The notes under the pieces were generated by a model. That model was not told the origin of the DNA, searched no databases, and saw only the letters and a program-made list of their open reading frames with translations. From assembly GCA_027488265.1 (NCBI GenBank), contig JAIYCA010000439.1, positions 1 through 8,659 of the forward strand: a stretch of DNA of 8,659 nt, read 5' to 3'. Of this stretch, positions 1 to 6,885 are shown piece by piece. Every line of letters starts with the position of its first letter. The stretch's first letter is position 1. The position numbers and the translations under genes were made by a program. This DNA comes from Planctomycetaceae bacterium (lineage in GTDB: Bacteria > Planctomycetota > Phycisphaerae > Phycisphaerales > SM1A02).

Positions 1-122
1 ATTCTGCGTTCGACGCACGTGGATCGGCGCAATGCTGAATGGTCGACGCGCGGGGGAGCGAGAGCGTCCGAGGGGCGGGTTGCGCGACGAGACGCGGGCG
101 ACTTAGAGATCGACGCGAAGCG

Positions 123-1328
123 TCATCCCGTCCACGCGGCGAGCTGAAGCCCAAGATCCGCGGCATTGACAAGTTCGTCGCCGTTGAGATCCGCGGGACC
201 GCCGAATTCGCCCCACGCAGCGAGAAGGAGCGCGAGGTCATCAGCTCCGACAGCGCCGTCGCCCGTGAGATCTTCAGGCATCACGGGAATCATGCGCACG
301 AGTTGGGTCGTGGTGGATCCCGCAAGCCGAGCATTGGCCAGAATCACGCGTCCATTCGTCACCGTGCCGAGTCCCGTGATCGCCCATCCAATCTCGCTCG
401 AAGCAAGCAAGAGATTCGGCTCGATGTTCGTTTCGCCGACGAAACTCATCCAAATGCCGCCGTACTGCACGTACGCCGAAACATCGCCGGTGTCGTTGAT
501 TGATTGCGCAGAGGTTGTGGTTGCACATCCACCGACAAACTCCCAACCAACCGTCGGTCGATAGCGAAGTGGAAACGTACTGCAGCCAGAAAAACCAAGA
601 ATGTAGCCGCAGAAATTGCCATTGTTCGAGAGATCGGTTCCGACGAAGCCTTGCCAATTCCCTGGCGGCAGCGGAATCGTCGTGAGCGACATGTCATCGA
701 GGTCCAGCAGTTGATTCCACGCGAGCACGACGCGATTTTCGTTGACATCCGCCGGCAACGAAATCTGTGGAAGCAAATGTGCGCCATTCGCTGTGAAACG
801 CACCGATCGCGAGTACATGCCGAGTCCGAGTCCGCCGGAGCCGCCGACGATATCGCCATGGCTGTTCACCGCCGTGGCGGTGCTGAAGGTGTCCCCGGGA
901 TACGGCGTGAGCAGCGTGAAGGCGTAGCCCTTTTTTGTCGGGTACCACGCCGCAGCGCGCGAGCCAATCGAGGCGATGGATTGCACGCTCACCGCGCCAA
1001 CGATGATGCCGTTGGAACTGATCGCGTAGGCATCAGAACTCAGCCACTCCGCGGGCGTGGGAAGGAGCGCTGGTTCCTCGCCGCGCACCGCGACAAAGGC
1101 GCGCCCGACTTGTTGCGCATTCAACGATCGGCCAACGATCGTGAGCGACTCGTTCATGTCGTAACCGGAGAGACCTGTCGCGTTGAGACCGACGGGTTCG
1201 ACGCGGTAGGTGGGCGGTGCGGCGTGTGTGGTGGTCGCGAGCACGCTCCACGAAAGCGCCGCAGAACACACGACAGCGGCGCGTTGACGCATCGATGAGG
1301 ACGCAAGATTGAGACGGCTCTTCTGCAT
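123..1328 (-). CDS. Secreted HAF-type repeat protein with C-terminal dockerin-like domain
   Basis: The 401-residue protein starts at 1328, where GGGAG lies 6 bases upstream (1335-1339 on the plus strand). An ATG 30 bases further upstream (1358) is possible but falls inside a palindrome. Residues 1-36 look like a signal peptide: basic start, hydrophobic stretch around 17-31, likely cleavage after THA. The middle contains repeated 'AxxxNxxGxIVG' units (for example NESLTIVG, SSNGIIVG, NSHGDIVG), resembling HAF-family extracellular repeats that may form a propeller. Residues about 350-401 hold two calcium-loop-like repeats, DLTGDGAVGADD and DLNGDELVNAAD, each followed by L-x-LAAW. This is the duplicated dockerin-like module common on secreted planctomycete proteins. 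No catalytic motif is visible. The second calcium loop has Glu where Gly is usual. The molecular role is unknown; surface display or matrix attachment is an inference. It is transcribed away from its neighbours and could be monocistronic. Confidence 0.8.
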   Translation of the reverse strand: MQKSRLNLASSSMRQRAAVVCSAALSWSVLATTTHAAPPTYRVEPVGLNATGLSGYDMNESLTIVGRSLNAQQVGRAFVAVRGEEPALLPTPAEWLSSDAYAISSNGIIVGAVSVQSIASIGSRAAAWYPTKKGYAFTLLTPYPGDTFSTATAVNSHGDIVGGSGGLGLGMYSRSVRFTANGAHLLPQISLPADVNENRVVLAWNQLLDLDDMSLTTIPLPPGNWQGFVGTDLSNNGNFCGYILGFSGCSTFPLRYRPTVGWEFVGGCATTTSAQSINDTGDVSAYVQYGGIWMSFVGETNIEPNLLLASSEIGWAITGLGTVTNGRVILANARLAGSTTTQLVRMIPVMPEDLTGDGAVGADDLALLLAAWGEFGGPADLNGDELVNAADLGLQLAAWTG

Positions 1329-1348
1329 GACGGGCTCCCGGAAGGATG

Positions 1349-1377
1349 ACACTTGCATGCGTCATGCATGCAAGTGT
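1349..1377. promoter_or_regulatory. 11-bp perfect inverted repeat upstream of the dockerin-like gene
   Basis: The arms ACACTTGCATG (1349-1359) and CATGCAAGTGT (1367-1377) are perfect inverted repeats around a 7-base spacer. The site begins 21 bases upstream of the 1328 start codon of the minus-strand gene. It could be an operator or a hairpin in the 5' leader. A third copy of ATGCAA lies at 1380-1385, 12 bases after the one at 1368. The inner half-site ACTTGCAT is shared with the palindrome over the arsR start codon. No clear -35/-10 pair was found nearby, so the function is inferred from position and symmetry only. Confidence 0.5.
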
Positions 1378-1567
1378 GGATGCAAACGTGCGTCCATGAG
1401 GAGCCATTGTTCGTGGGCGAGATTACGTCGGACGATCTCTTTCTCGCGAGTTTTTGGACAGAAGCCCAACGAAAATTACCGCCACGATGTCAGGAATGCG
1501 TGGATCGGAGCGGGTGACGGGAAGAGTCCCTGCGCCAAATGTTCGTCTCTGAAGCTCGTCGCGCGCG

Positions 1568-2071
1568 TCAAGCCTTCGCGGCGAGATGCTTCGTCAGCGC
1601 GGCGTTCGCGGGTGCCTGCCACGCTTCGATGCCGACCGCCGCGATGATCGCGATCATCATCAAGAGACTTTCGGTCGACACCTGATCAACGCCCTTGGAG
1701 AGCGCCGATGCAAACTGCGCCTCCGTCGGTGGTTTCTGAACCGCGGAGGATTCGTCGACTTCGAGGTCCTTGTGCGAAACACCGAGTGCGCTGTAGAGCG
1801 CCGTCAGATCGGGCTTACGAACAGCCATGTAGGTCACCGCGAAGAATGGCGCGCCCAAGCGAGGTTCGCGTCCGAGTGCACGCATCGTTCCGAAGGTGTC
1901 TGCCATGCGCCATTGCGACTTGACCGACTGTGGGCGTGCGTTGATCGCGCCGCCGACCAAACGCGCGAACGCTTCGTAATCGTCCGGCATGCCCTTCAAG
2001 TGACGAACGCACTGGAGGATCAACTCATTGCGGAACGCGGCGGGGAGGGTCGGCCAAACGACTTCGAGCAT
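1568..2071 (-). CDS. Hypothetical protein of 167 residues, unrecognised family
   Basis: I do not recognise this protein. It reads as a well-formed, mostly helical polypeptide with balanced composition. The overlapping plus-strand frame, by contrast, is Arg/Cys/His-rich and looks like a shadow. Residues about 1-27 are helical and amphipathic. The middle has the segment LGAPFFAVTYMAVRKPDLTALYSALGV. A hydrophobic helix LLMMIAIIAAVGIEAW lies near residues 137-152, followed by a short Ala-rich tail ending KHLAAKA. The helix could be a single membrane anchor or a buried helix; there is no N-terminal signal peptide. The start at 2071 has no good Shine-Dalgarno sequence (only GAAAG about 12 bases upstream), and the alternative Met at residue 28 would remove a plausible helix. 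It is divergent from the peptidase gene at 2306 and shares the same spacer. No function is proposed. Confidence 0.6.
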   Translation of the reverse strand: MLEVVWPTLPAAFRNELILQCVRHLKGMPDDYEAFARLVGGAINARPQSVKSQWRMADTFGTMRALGREPRLGAPFFAVTYMAVRKPDLTALYSALGVSHKDLEVDESSAVQKPPTEAQFASALSKGVDQVSTESLLMMIAIIAAVGIEAWQAPANAALTKHLAAKA

Positions 2072-2104
2072 GACAAAGCACTTTCAAACGCGATGGAATT
2101 GGGG

Positions 2105-2141
2105 CGTTCAAGTGTGTCGGGTGCGCCCCGAAACTTGAACG
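2105..2141. promoter_or_regulatory. Nested stem-loop in the divergent spacer
   Basis: Outer arms CGTTCAAGT (2105-2113) and ACTTGAACG (2133-2141) pair perfectly. Inside them TCGGG (2117-2121) pairs with CCCGA (2127-2131) around the loop TGCGC. The result is a 37-base two-tier hairpin with a small 3x1 internal loop. It lies 34 bases upstream of the minus-strand gene starting at 2071 and about 165 bases upstream of the peptidase start. Because the flanking genes diverge and no T-tract follows on either strand, it is not a normal intrinsic terminator. An operator or a leader hairpin of the minus-strand transcript is more likely. The rest of the spacer (2072-2305) shows nothing else I can support. 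Confidence 0.45.
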
Positions 2142-2294
2142 GGCGGAGAGCATATCCGCGGCCGCGATTCCTCGCAGATCGGGTCGTGCCCGTCCAATCT
2201 TTTGCGCGGTCCGTACGATGCGCGCCTGCGACTTTCGGCCCGCGTTGGACGTCCACCGCGGATCGGGCTTCGCATCGAATCGAACTGTATTTCT

Positions 2295-2298
2295 GGAG
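2295..2298 (+). promoter_or_regulatory. Shine-Dalgarno GGAG that sets the peptidase start
   Basis: GGAG sits 7 bases before ATG 2306, directly ahead of a signal peptide. This selects 2306 over the long open frame that continues upstream to 1586 without coding character. Confidence 0.7.
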
Positions 2299-2305
2299 CG
2301 CATGC

Positions 2306-4177
2306 ATGGTCCGTCGCGCAGCAATCTTTCTCTCCGTCGCGTTTTCCTGTGGTGTCACACCCTGCGCGCGCGCGGCAGACGTGCCGCTCTTCGTCGACGG
2401 CCAAGCACAAGTGGTCGAAGCGTTCTCCGATGCGACGAAGTGGAAACGCGACGCGCTTTGGGTTGAAACCGAGTTTGACTCAGACGGTGATGGCAAGCGC
2501 GATCGCATGTTCGTGAACGTCACGCGTCCAGCGCAGACGGAGAACGGGCTCAAAGTCGCGTCGATTTACGAGACAAGCCCTTACTACGCAGCGACCGCAT
2601 CCGAGTCGCCGAACTTCGTCTGGAACCCGCGTCACGAACTCGACGTTGAGCCGGCATCGCACCAAGGACCACCTGCGATTCCGTTCAATCCGAACAAGAA
2701 GCGGATCAGCAACGGTCTCATCGCCGAGTGGGTTCCGCGCGGATTCGCGGTCGTGCACTCGGAGTCGCCGGGAACTGGCCTCTCGCAAGGTGTTCCGACG
2801 GTTGGTGGCATCAACGAATCGCTCGCGCCGAAAGCGGTCATCGACTGGCTCAATGGTCGTGCGAAGGGTTTCACGCAACCGGACGGCGGCGAAGAAGTTG
2901 TTGCCACGTGGTCGACCGGCAAGGTTGGGATGACGGGGACCTCGTACAACGGCACGCTTTGCCTCGCGGCTGCGACGACTGGTGTCGATGGACTCGCGGC
3001 GATCATCCCCGTCGCGCCGAACACCTCGTACTACCGCTACTACCGCGCCAACGGGCTCGTTCGTCATCCAGGTGGATACATGGGTGAAGACATGGATGTG
3101 CTCTACCAGTTCATCCAAAGTGGCGATCCCGCGAAGCGCGCGTGGTCGGATGAGAAAATCCTCAAGGGTGAGCTTCTTGCGGGAATCGATCGGCGCACGG
3201 GCGATTGGAACGATTTCTGGGAAGCGCGCGACTACTGGTTGCAACTCGACAATGTCAAGGTTCCCACGCTGCTCGCGCACGGGTTGAATGACTGGAATGT
3301 GATGCCTTCACACAGCACGCACGTGCACGCAGAGTTGAAGAAGCGCGGCGTGCCGACGAAGCTCTTCTTGCATCAAGGTGGGCACGGTGGCGATCCACCG
3401 TTTGAAGTGATGAATCGTTGGTTCACGCGCTATCTGTGCGGTGTTGAGAATGGCGTTGAATCGGATGCAGGCGCGTTGGTGGTGCGCGAAGGTGCTCGAC
3501 GCACGGCACCGACGGCATACGCCTCGTGGCCGAATCCTGAGGCGAAGTCCGTTTTGCTTCGTCCAACGGCAGGCGGCGGTGAAATCGGCGCGCTGGCATT
3601 CGACGCGGCGGCGAGCGATGCGAAAGAGTCGCTCGTCGATGATGTTGCGAAGAGCGGTGGGGAACTCGCGAAGGCAGCGAGTTCGCCGAACCGCTTGCTC
3701 TACGCGCTTCCGAAGTTCTCGAAGCCACTGCATGTGTCAGGTACACCCAGGTTGCGTATTCGCGTGGCAGCCGACAAACCCGCGGCGAATCTTTCGGTGT
3801 GGCTCGTGTCGCTGCCATGGAACGGCGGGCGCAACATCAATGCGGACATCGTCACGCGCGGTTGGGCGGATCCGCGCAATCATGCATCGCTTGAATCACA
3901 AGAGCCGCTCGAGCCAGGTCGCTTCTACGACCTTGTGTTTGACCTCGAACCGGATGACCAGATCATTCCTGCGGGCGAGCAACTGGCACTCATGATTTTC
4001 AGCAGCGACCGCGACTTCACGTTGTGGCCAGAAGCGGGGACGAAGTTGACGGTGGATCTTGCGGGAACCTCGCTTGAGTTGCCGGTAGTTGGCGGGCAAA
4101 CAGCGTTGACGGAAGCGGTCGTGCCGGCGCCGAAGAGCGAGACGCAAGAAGTTACGCCAGCGGGCGATCCAGAGTGA
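2306..4177 (+). CDS. Secreted Xaa-Pro dipeptidyl-peptidase-like serine hydrolase (S15/CocE family)
   Basis: The 623-residue protein begins at ATG 2306 (GGAG 7 bases upstream). Residues 1-23/24 form a signal peptide (MVRRAAIFLSVAF...CARA), so the enzyme is exported. A DSDGDGKRD loop at 58-66, resembling a calcium-binding loop, precedes the alpha/beta-hydrolase domain. The nucleophile elbow GTSYNG places Ser213. HGLNDWNV gives Asp329 and HQGGHGG gives His360, the triad order and local sequence of the S15 family (X-prolyl dipeptidyl aminopeptidase, CocE-type esterases). The C-terminal part, from about 410 on, has the composition of the beta-rich PepX C-terminal domain. The HGLNDWNV/HQGGH signatures favour Xaa-Pro dipeptidyl-peptidase, which releases N-terminal X-Pro dipeptides; an ester or beta-lactam substrate cannot be excluded. 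Secretion fits scavenging of proline-rich peptides. The same frame stays open 240 codons upstream, but that stretch is antisense to the 1568-2071 gene and lacks coding character. Confidence 0.88.
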   Translation: MVRRAAIFLSVAFSCGVTPCARAADVPLFVDGQAQVVEAFSDATKWKRDALWVETEFDSDGDGKRDRMFVNVTRPAQTENGLKVASIYETSPYYAATASESPNFVWNPRHELDVEPASHQGPPAIPFNPNKKRISNGLIAEWVPRGFAVVHSESPGTGLSQGVPTVGGINESLAPKAVIDWLNGRAKGFTQPDGGEEVVATWSTGKVGMTGTSYNGTLCLAAATTGVDGLAAIIPVAPNTSYYRYYRANGLVRHPGGYMGEDMDVLYQFIQSGDPAKRAWSDEKILKGELLAGIDRRTGDWNDFWEARDYWLQLDNVKVPTLLAHGLNDWNVMPSHSTHVHAELKKRGVPTKLFLHQGGHGGDPPFEVMNRWFTRYLCGVENGVESDAGALVVREGARRTAPTAYASWPNPEAKSVLLRPTAGGGEIGALAFDAAASDAKESLVDDVAKSGGELAKAASSPNRLLYALPKFSKPLHVSGTPRLRIRVAADKPAANLSVWLVSLPWNGGRNINADIVTRGWADPRNHASLESQEPLEPGRFYDLVFDLEPDDQIIPAGEQLALMIFSSDRDFTLWPEAGTKLTVDLAGTSLELPVVGGQTALTEAVVPAPKSETQEVTPAGDPE

Positions 4178-4201
4178 TTTGCTCCCGATACCATCCGCGC
4201 C

Positions 4202-4864
4202 ATGCACGATTATCAGCGGCAATTCATCGATTTCATGGTTGAGGTGGGTGTGCTCACCTTCGGCGATTTCACCACGAAGAGTGGTCGCAAGACTCCGTAC
4301 TTTGTGAACACGGGGAAGTACCGCTCCGGCGTGCAACTTGCGAAACTTGGTCGCGCGTACGCCGATGCGATTGAGCGTTCGTTCCCCGAAGGGTTTGATT
4401 GCTTGTTTGGGCCTGCGTACAAGGGCATTCCGTTGGTCGTCGCCGTCGCGATGGCATTCGCCGAACGGGGCCGCGAGGTCGAGTTCTGCTTCAACCGCAA
4501 GGAAGCGAAGGATCACGGCGAAGGCGGTCTTCTCGTTGGACGCAAACTTCAAAACGGCGATCGCGTCTTGATCGTGGAAGACGTGACGACGGCGGGGACC
4601 TCCATTCGTGAAACCGTGCCGATTCTGCGCGCCGCTGCCGATATTCGACTTGCCGGTCTCGTGGTGTCTGTCGATCGACAAGAGCGTGCGAGTGAAGCAT
4701 CGACACGCACGGCACTGGCAGAAGTGGGCGCAGAGTTCGCAATGCCAACTGCAGCAATCGTGACGATCGATGAAGTTGTCGCGCACCTCGGCGAGCGATT
4801 GACGGCCGACGATCGTGCGCGCATCGCGGCGTATCGCGCGCAGTACGGCGCTCACGCAATCTAA
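4202..4864 (+). CDS. pyrE: Orotate phosphoribosyltransferase
   Basis: This 220-residue enzyme converts orotate plus PRPP to orotidine 5'-phosphate in de novo pyrimidine synthesis, in the cytoplasm. Residues 24-38 (TTKSGRKTPYFVNTG) match the family's N-terminal orotate/PRPP region. The catalytic loop reads NRKEAKDHGEGG with Arg99, Lys100, Lys103 and His105, the same numbering as the well-studied enterobacterial enzyme. The PRPP-binding signature is RVLIVEDVTTAGTS with Glu126-Asp127. Length is normal for the family. It follows the peptidase gene by 24 bases, so co-transcription is possible although the functions are unrelated. No Shine-Dalgarno sequence precedes the ATG. Instead TACCAT lies 7 bases upstream, which would fit a leaderless transcript from its own promoter, but this is inference. 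No other pyr gene is in the window. Confidence 0.95.
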   Translation: MHDYQRQFIDFMVEVGVLTFGDFTTKSGRKTPYFVNTGKYRSGVQLAKLGRAYADAIERSFPEGFDCLFGPAYKGIPLVVAVAMAFAERGREVEFCFNRKEAKDHGEGGLLVGRKLQNGDRVLIVEDVTTAGTSIRETVPILRAAADIRLAGLVVSVDRQERASEASTRTALAEVGAEFAMPTAAIVTIDEVVAHLGERLTADDRARIAAYRAQYGAHAI

Positions 4865-4903
4865 ACTTTTCATGGTTGCGCAAGCCTAATCAGGCGGGCA
4901 GAA

Positions 4904-4925
4904 TACTTGCATCATGGTGCAAGTA
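4904..4925. promoter_or_regulatory. Operator-like palindrome centred on the arsR start codon
   Basis: TACTTGCA (4904-4911) and TGCAAGTA (4918-4925) are perfect inverted repeats separated by TCATGG, so the arsR ATG (4914-4916) is inside the site. A weak -10-like AATACT lies at 4902-4907. ArsR-family repressors usually bind imperfect dyads overlapping their own promoter, so autoregulation through this site is a reasonable inference. An 8-bp dyad alone could occur by chance in a window of this size. Its position and the re-use of ACTTGCAT at 1351 are what make it notable. Confidence 0.5.
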
Positions 4926-5381
4926 CGCAAGAAACGCATCGCCAAGAAATCACTGCGCATCACTCGCGCGCCAGTGACCCCGCAAGCAGCGGCAGCGTGC
5001 CGTCGTCCTGTGGATGGGCTTCTCGATCCAGTGCTCTTTCAGGCACTTGGAGATCCAACGCGCGTGCAACTGCTCGCGTGTTTGATGAAGTGTGGACGCG
5101 CCTGCCTTGTCAGCGAAGTTGCGGCGTGTTGCGTCGTTGATCTTTCGGTGGTCTCGCGCCATCTCAAAGTGCTTGCGGGCGCGGGGATCGTCGAGAGTTC
5201 GCGCACGGGTCGCTTGGTTTTCTATCGCGTGCGGTATGAATCTCTCGCCGAGCGATTCCGCCAACTCGCGAGCGCGATTGAGGAGTGTGCCCCTTCGACG
5301 GTTGCGCCTGTGACCAACGTGAAACTTCATGCAAGTCGCAAGAAAAGTCCATGCGATGGAGGCCAAAGTGGCTGCTGCTGA
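4914..5381 (+). CDS. arsR: ArsR/SmtB-family arsenic-responsive repressor
   Basis: The 155-residue protein is a winged-helix repressor. Residues 38-55 (DPVLFQALGDPTRVQLLA) are the conserved family start. Residues 76-87 (DLSVVSRHLKVL) are the DNA-recognition helix, and GRLVFYRV (99-106) is the wing. It is unusually rich in Cys: C56, C60, C64, C72 and C73 sit in and before the recognition region, and C147, C154 and C155 form the tail SPCDGGQSGCC. Three-coordinate thiol binding of As(III), releasing DNA, is known for the family. Which Cys residues are the ligands here is not certain. About 35 basic residues precede the fold, longer than many ArsR proteins. No Shine-Dalgarno sequence precedes ATG 4914. 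It is the first gene of the operon and its last 14 bases overlap the next gene. The partner genes make arsenic the most likely inducer. Confidence 0.93.
   Translation: MVQVRKKRIAKKSLRITRAPVTPQAAAACRRPVDGLLDPVLFQALGDPTRVQLLACLMKCGRACLVSEVAACCVVDLSVVSRHLKVLAGAGIVESSRTGRLVFYRVRYESLAERFRQLASAIEECAPSTVAPVTNVKLHASRKKSPCDGGQSGCC
5358..5362 (+). promoter_or_regulatory. Shine-Dalgarno GGAGG selecting a GTG start
   Basis: GGAGG lies 5 bases before GTG 5368 and inside the end of arsR. The in-frame ATGs at 5329 and 5356 have no comparable site, so GTG 5368 is the preferred start of the arsC-arsM fusion. Confidence 0.6.
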
Positions 5382-6885
5382 GCGAAAGCGTGTCCTCTTT
5401 CTTTGCACGGGAAACAGTTGTCGCAGCCAAATGGCGGAGGGCTTCGCCCGTGCGTTGCGCGGTGCAGCGATCGACGCGTATTCGGCGGGAACACATCCGC
5501 ACGGGCTCAATCCGCTCGCGATTCGCGCGATGGGGGAAGTGGGGATCGATGTTTCGACGCACGCTTCTCGGAGACCTGAAGAGATCGGGGTCTCGTTCGA
5601 TCTCGTGATAACGGTCTGCGATTCGGCGCACGATGCGTGTCCAGTTTTCCCCAGCGCGCATGTGATGCATGTCGGCTTTGATGATCCTCCACGACTCGCG
5701 AAAGGTGCACGCGACGACGAAGAAGCCATGCCGCACTATCGACGGGTGCGGGATGAGATTCGCGCATTTATTGAGTCGTTCGACGTGAACGCTTCCGATC
5801 CGCGCGAACAATCGCTGAAGGCGTGCGAGTGCGGGCCAGGCTGTTGTGGGGCTCCGACGGAGGATCGTTCGGAAGATCGTGCGGTCGCGCTTCCTCTCGA
5901 GATCGCGGGAGGAAGCGCGACGCGGCCTGCGGGCTCTCTCGCAGGTTCTTCTTCCAGCGCAGCGCGCGCGTCACAGCAAGCCGAGCAGGATGCGCTGCGA
6001 AACCAAGTGCGCGAGGGCTACGCGCGCATTGCGGCAACGGGCTCGTGGGCTGCATTTGCTGGGTCTTCACTTCCCAATGCTGCCGCTTCGAATGCAGCGA
6101 CGACGAGTTCAGCGCAGAACGCTTGCTGCGCAGGCGGGGGATGTTGTGGCCCCGCGACGTTCACGCCGGAACAACTCGCGCAGGCGATTGGGTACTCCAC
6201 GAGCGAACTCGCCTCCGTACCTGAAGGCTCGAACATGGGGCTTTCTTGTGGAAATCCAACGGCCATCGCCGGGCTTCGCGCGGACGAAGTCGTGGTCGAT
6301 CTCGGCGCAGGCGGCGGATTTGATTGCTTTATCGCAGGCGCGAAGGTTGGCGCGCGTGGACGCGTCATCGGCATCGACATGACGCCCGCGATGATTTCGA
6401 AAGCGCGTACAAACGTCGCTGGATACGTCGCGCAAACGGGATTCAACAATGTGGAGTTTCGTCTCGGCGAGATCGAACATCTTCCCGTCGCCGATGCGAG
6501 CGTCGATGTCGTCATCTCAAACTGTGTACTGAATCTGTCGCCCGACAAAGCGCAAGTCTGGCGCGAAATCATGAGGATTTTGAAGCCCGGCGGTCGAGTT
6601 GCAGTGTCAGATCTTGCGTTGCTTCAGCCGCTTCCCGACGCGGTGCGCGCGGATCTCGAAGCGCTCGTTGGCTGCGTTGCGGGCGCCATGCTCGTTGATG
6701 AGATGCGCGCGCTGGCACATCACGCGGGCCTTCGACAGCTCAGACTTGAAGCGAAGTCCGACTACATCGATGCGATGACGGATTGGCAAGATCCGCTGTA
6801 CCTCAAGATTGTCGCGGCACTTCCAGCAGGCGCGCGCGTGAGCGACTTTGTCACGAGTCTCAATGTCACGGCGGTGAAGCCGTGA
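5368..6885 (+). CDS. Fused arsenate reductase (LMW-phosphatase ArsC) - arsenite methyltransferase (ArsM)
   Basis: One uninterrupted frame, 505 residues from GTG 5368 (in-frame ATGs 5329 and 5356 would add 13 or 4). Residues 9-138 are a thioredoxin-coupled ArsC of the low-molecular-weight phosphatase fold. The P-loop CTGNSCRS gives nucleophile Cys13 and Arg19. The relay cysteines are Cys84 and Cys91 in TVCDSAHDACP, and FDDPP (104-108) supplies the general acid. A linker (about 139-211) contains ACECGPGCCG and then an Ala/Ser-rich stretch. From about 214 (VREGYARIA) it is ArsM: NACCAGGGCCGP (251-262), GLSCGNP with Cys294, the SAM-binding VVDLGAGGGFDC (310-320), IGIDMTP, SNCVLNLSPDK with Cys386, and GCVAGA with Cys436. 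Cys294, Cys386 and Cys436 correspond to the As(III)-binding thiols of known ArsM enzymes. The inferred role is to reduce As(V) and methylate the resulting As(III) in one chain. The ends overlap arsR by 14 bases and acr3 by 4. Confidence 0.9.
   Translation: MAAAERKRVLFLCTGNSCRSQMAEGFARALRGAAIDAYSAGTHPHGLNPLAIRAMGEVGIDVSTHASRRPEEIGVSFDLVITVCDSAHDACPVFPSAHVMHVGFDDPPRLAKGARDDEEAMPHYRRVRDEIRAFIESFDVNASDPREQSLKACECGPGCCGAPTEDRSEDRAVALPLEIAGGSATRPAGSLAGSSSSAARASQQAEQDALRNQVREGYARIAATGSWAAFAGSSLPNAAASNAATTSSAQNACCAGGGCCGPATFTPEQLAQAIGYSTSELASVPEGSNMGLSCGNPTAIAGLRADEVVVDLGAGGGFDCFIAGAKVGARGRVIGIDMTPAMISKARTNVAGYVAQTGFNNVEFRLGEIEHLPVADASVDVVISNCVLNLSPDKAQVWREIMRILKPGGRVAVSDLALLQPLPDAVRADLEALVGCVAGAMLVDEMRALAHHAGLRQLRLEAKSDYIDAMTDWQDPLYLKIVAALPAGARVSDFVTSLNVTAVKP

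Noticed and set aside
112..124. GACGC-GAA-GCGTC hairpin at the stop codon of the dockerin-like gene
   Set aside because: Only a 5-bp stem and no T-tract on the minus strand, so not supported as a terminator.
504..1298. Plus-strand frames opposite the dockerin-like gene
   Set aside because: Arg-rich shadow sequence; the minus-strand frame has a signal peptide, repeats and a dockerin-like tail.
1445..1456. CTCGCGAG followed by a short T run
   Set aside because: The palindrome has no loop, so it cannot form a terminator stem; no gene ends just upstream on that strand.
2246..2255. TGGACGTCCA palindrome before the peptidase gene
   Set aside because: A 10-base perfect palindrome is expected several times by chance in a window of this size.
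1586..2305. 240-codon N-terminal extension of the peptidase reading frame
   Set aside because: It is antisense to the 1568-2071 gene, has Arg/Cys/His-rich shadow composition, and the frame contains a signal peptide with a Shine-Dalgarno at 2306.
3896..4873. 325-codon minus-strand frame opposite pyrE
   Set aside because: Covers the complement of a certain pyrE and the peptidase end; no recognisable fold or start site.
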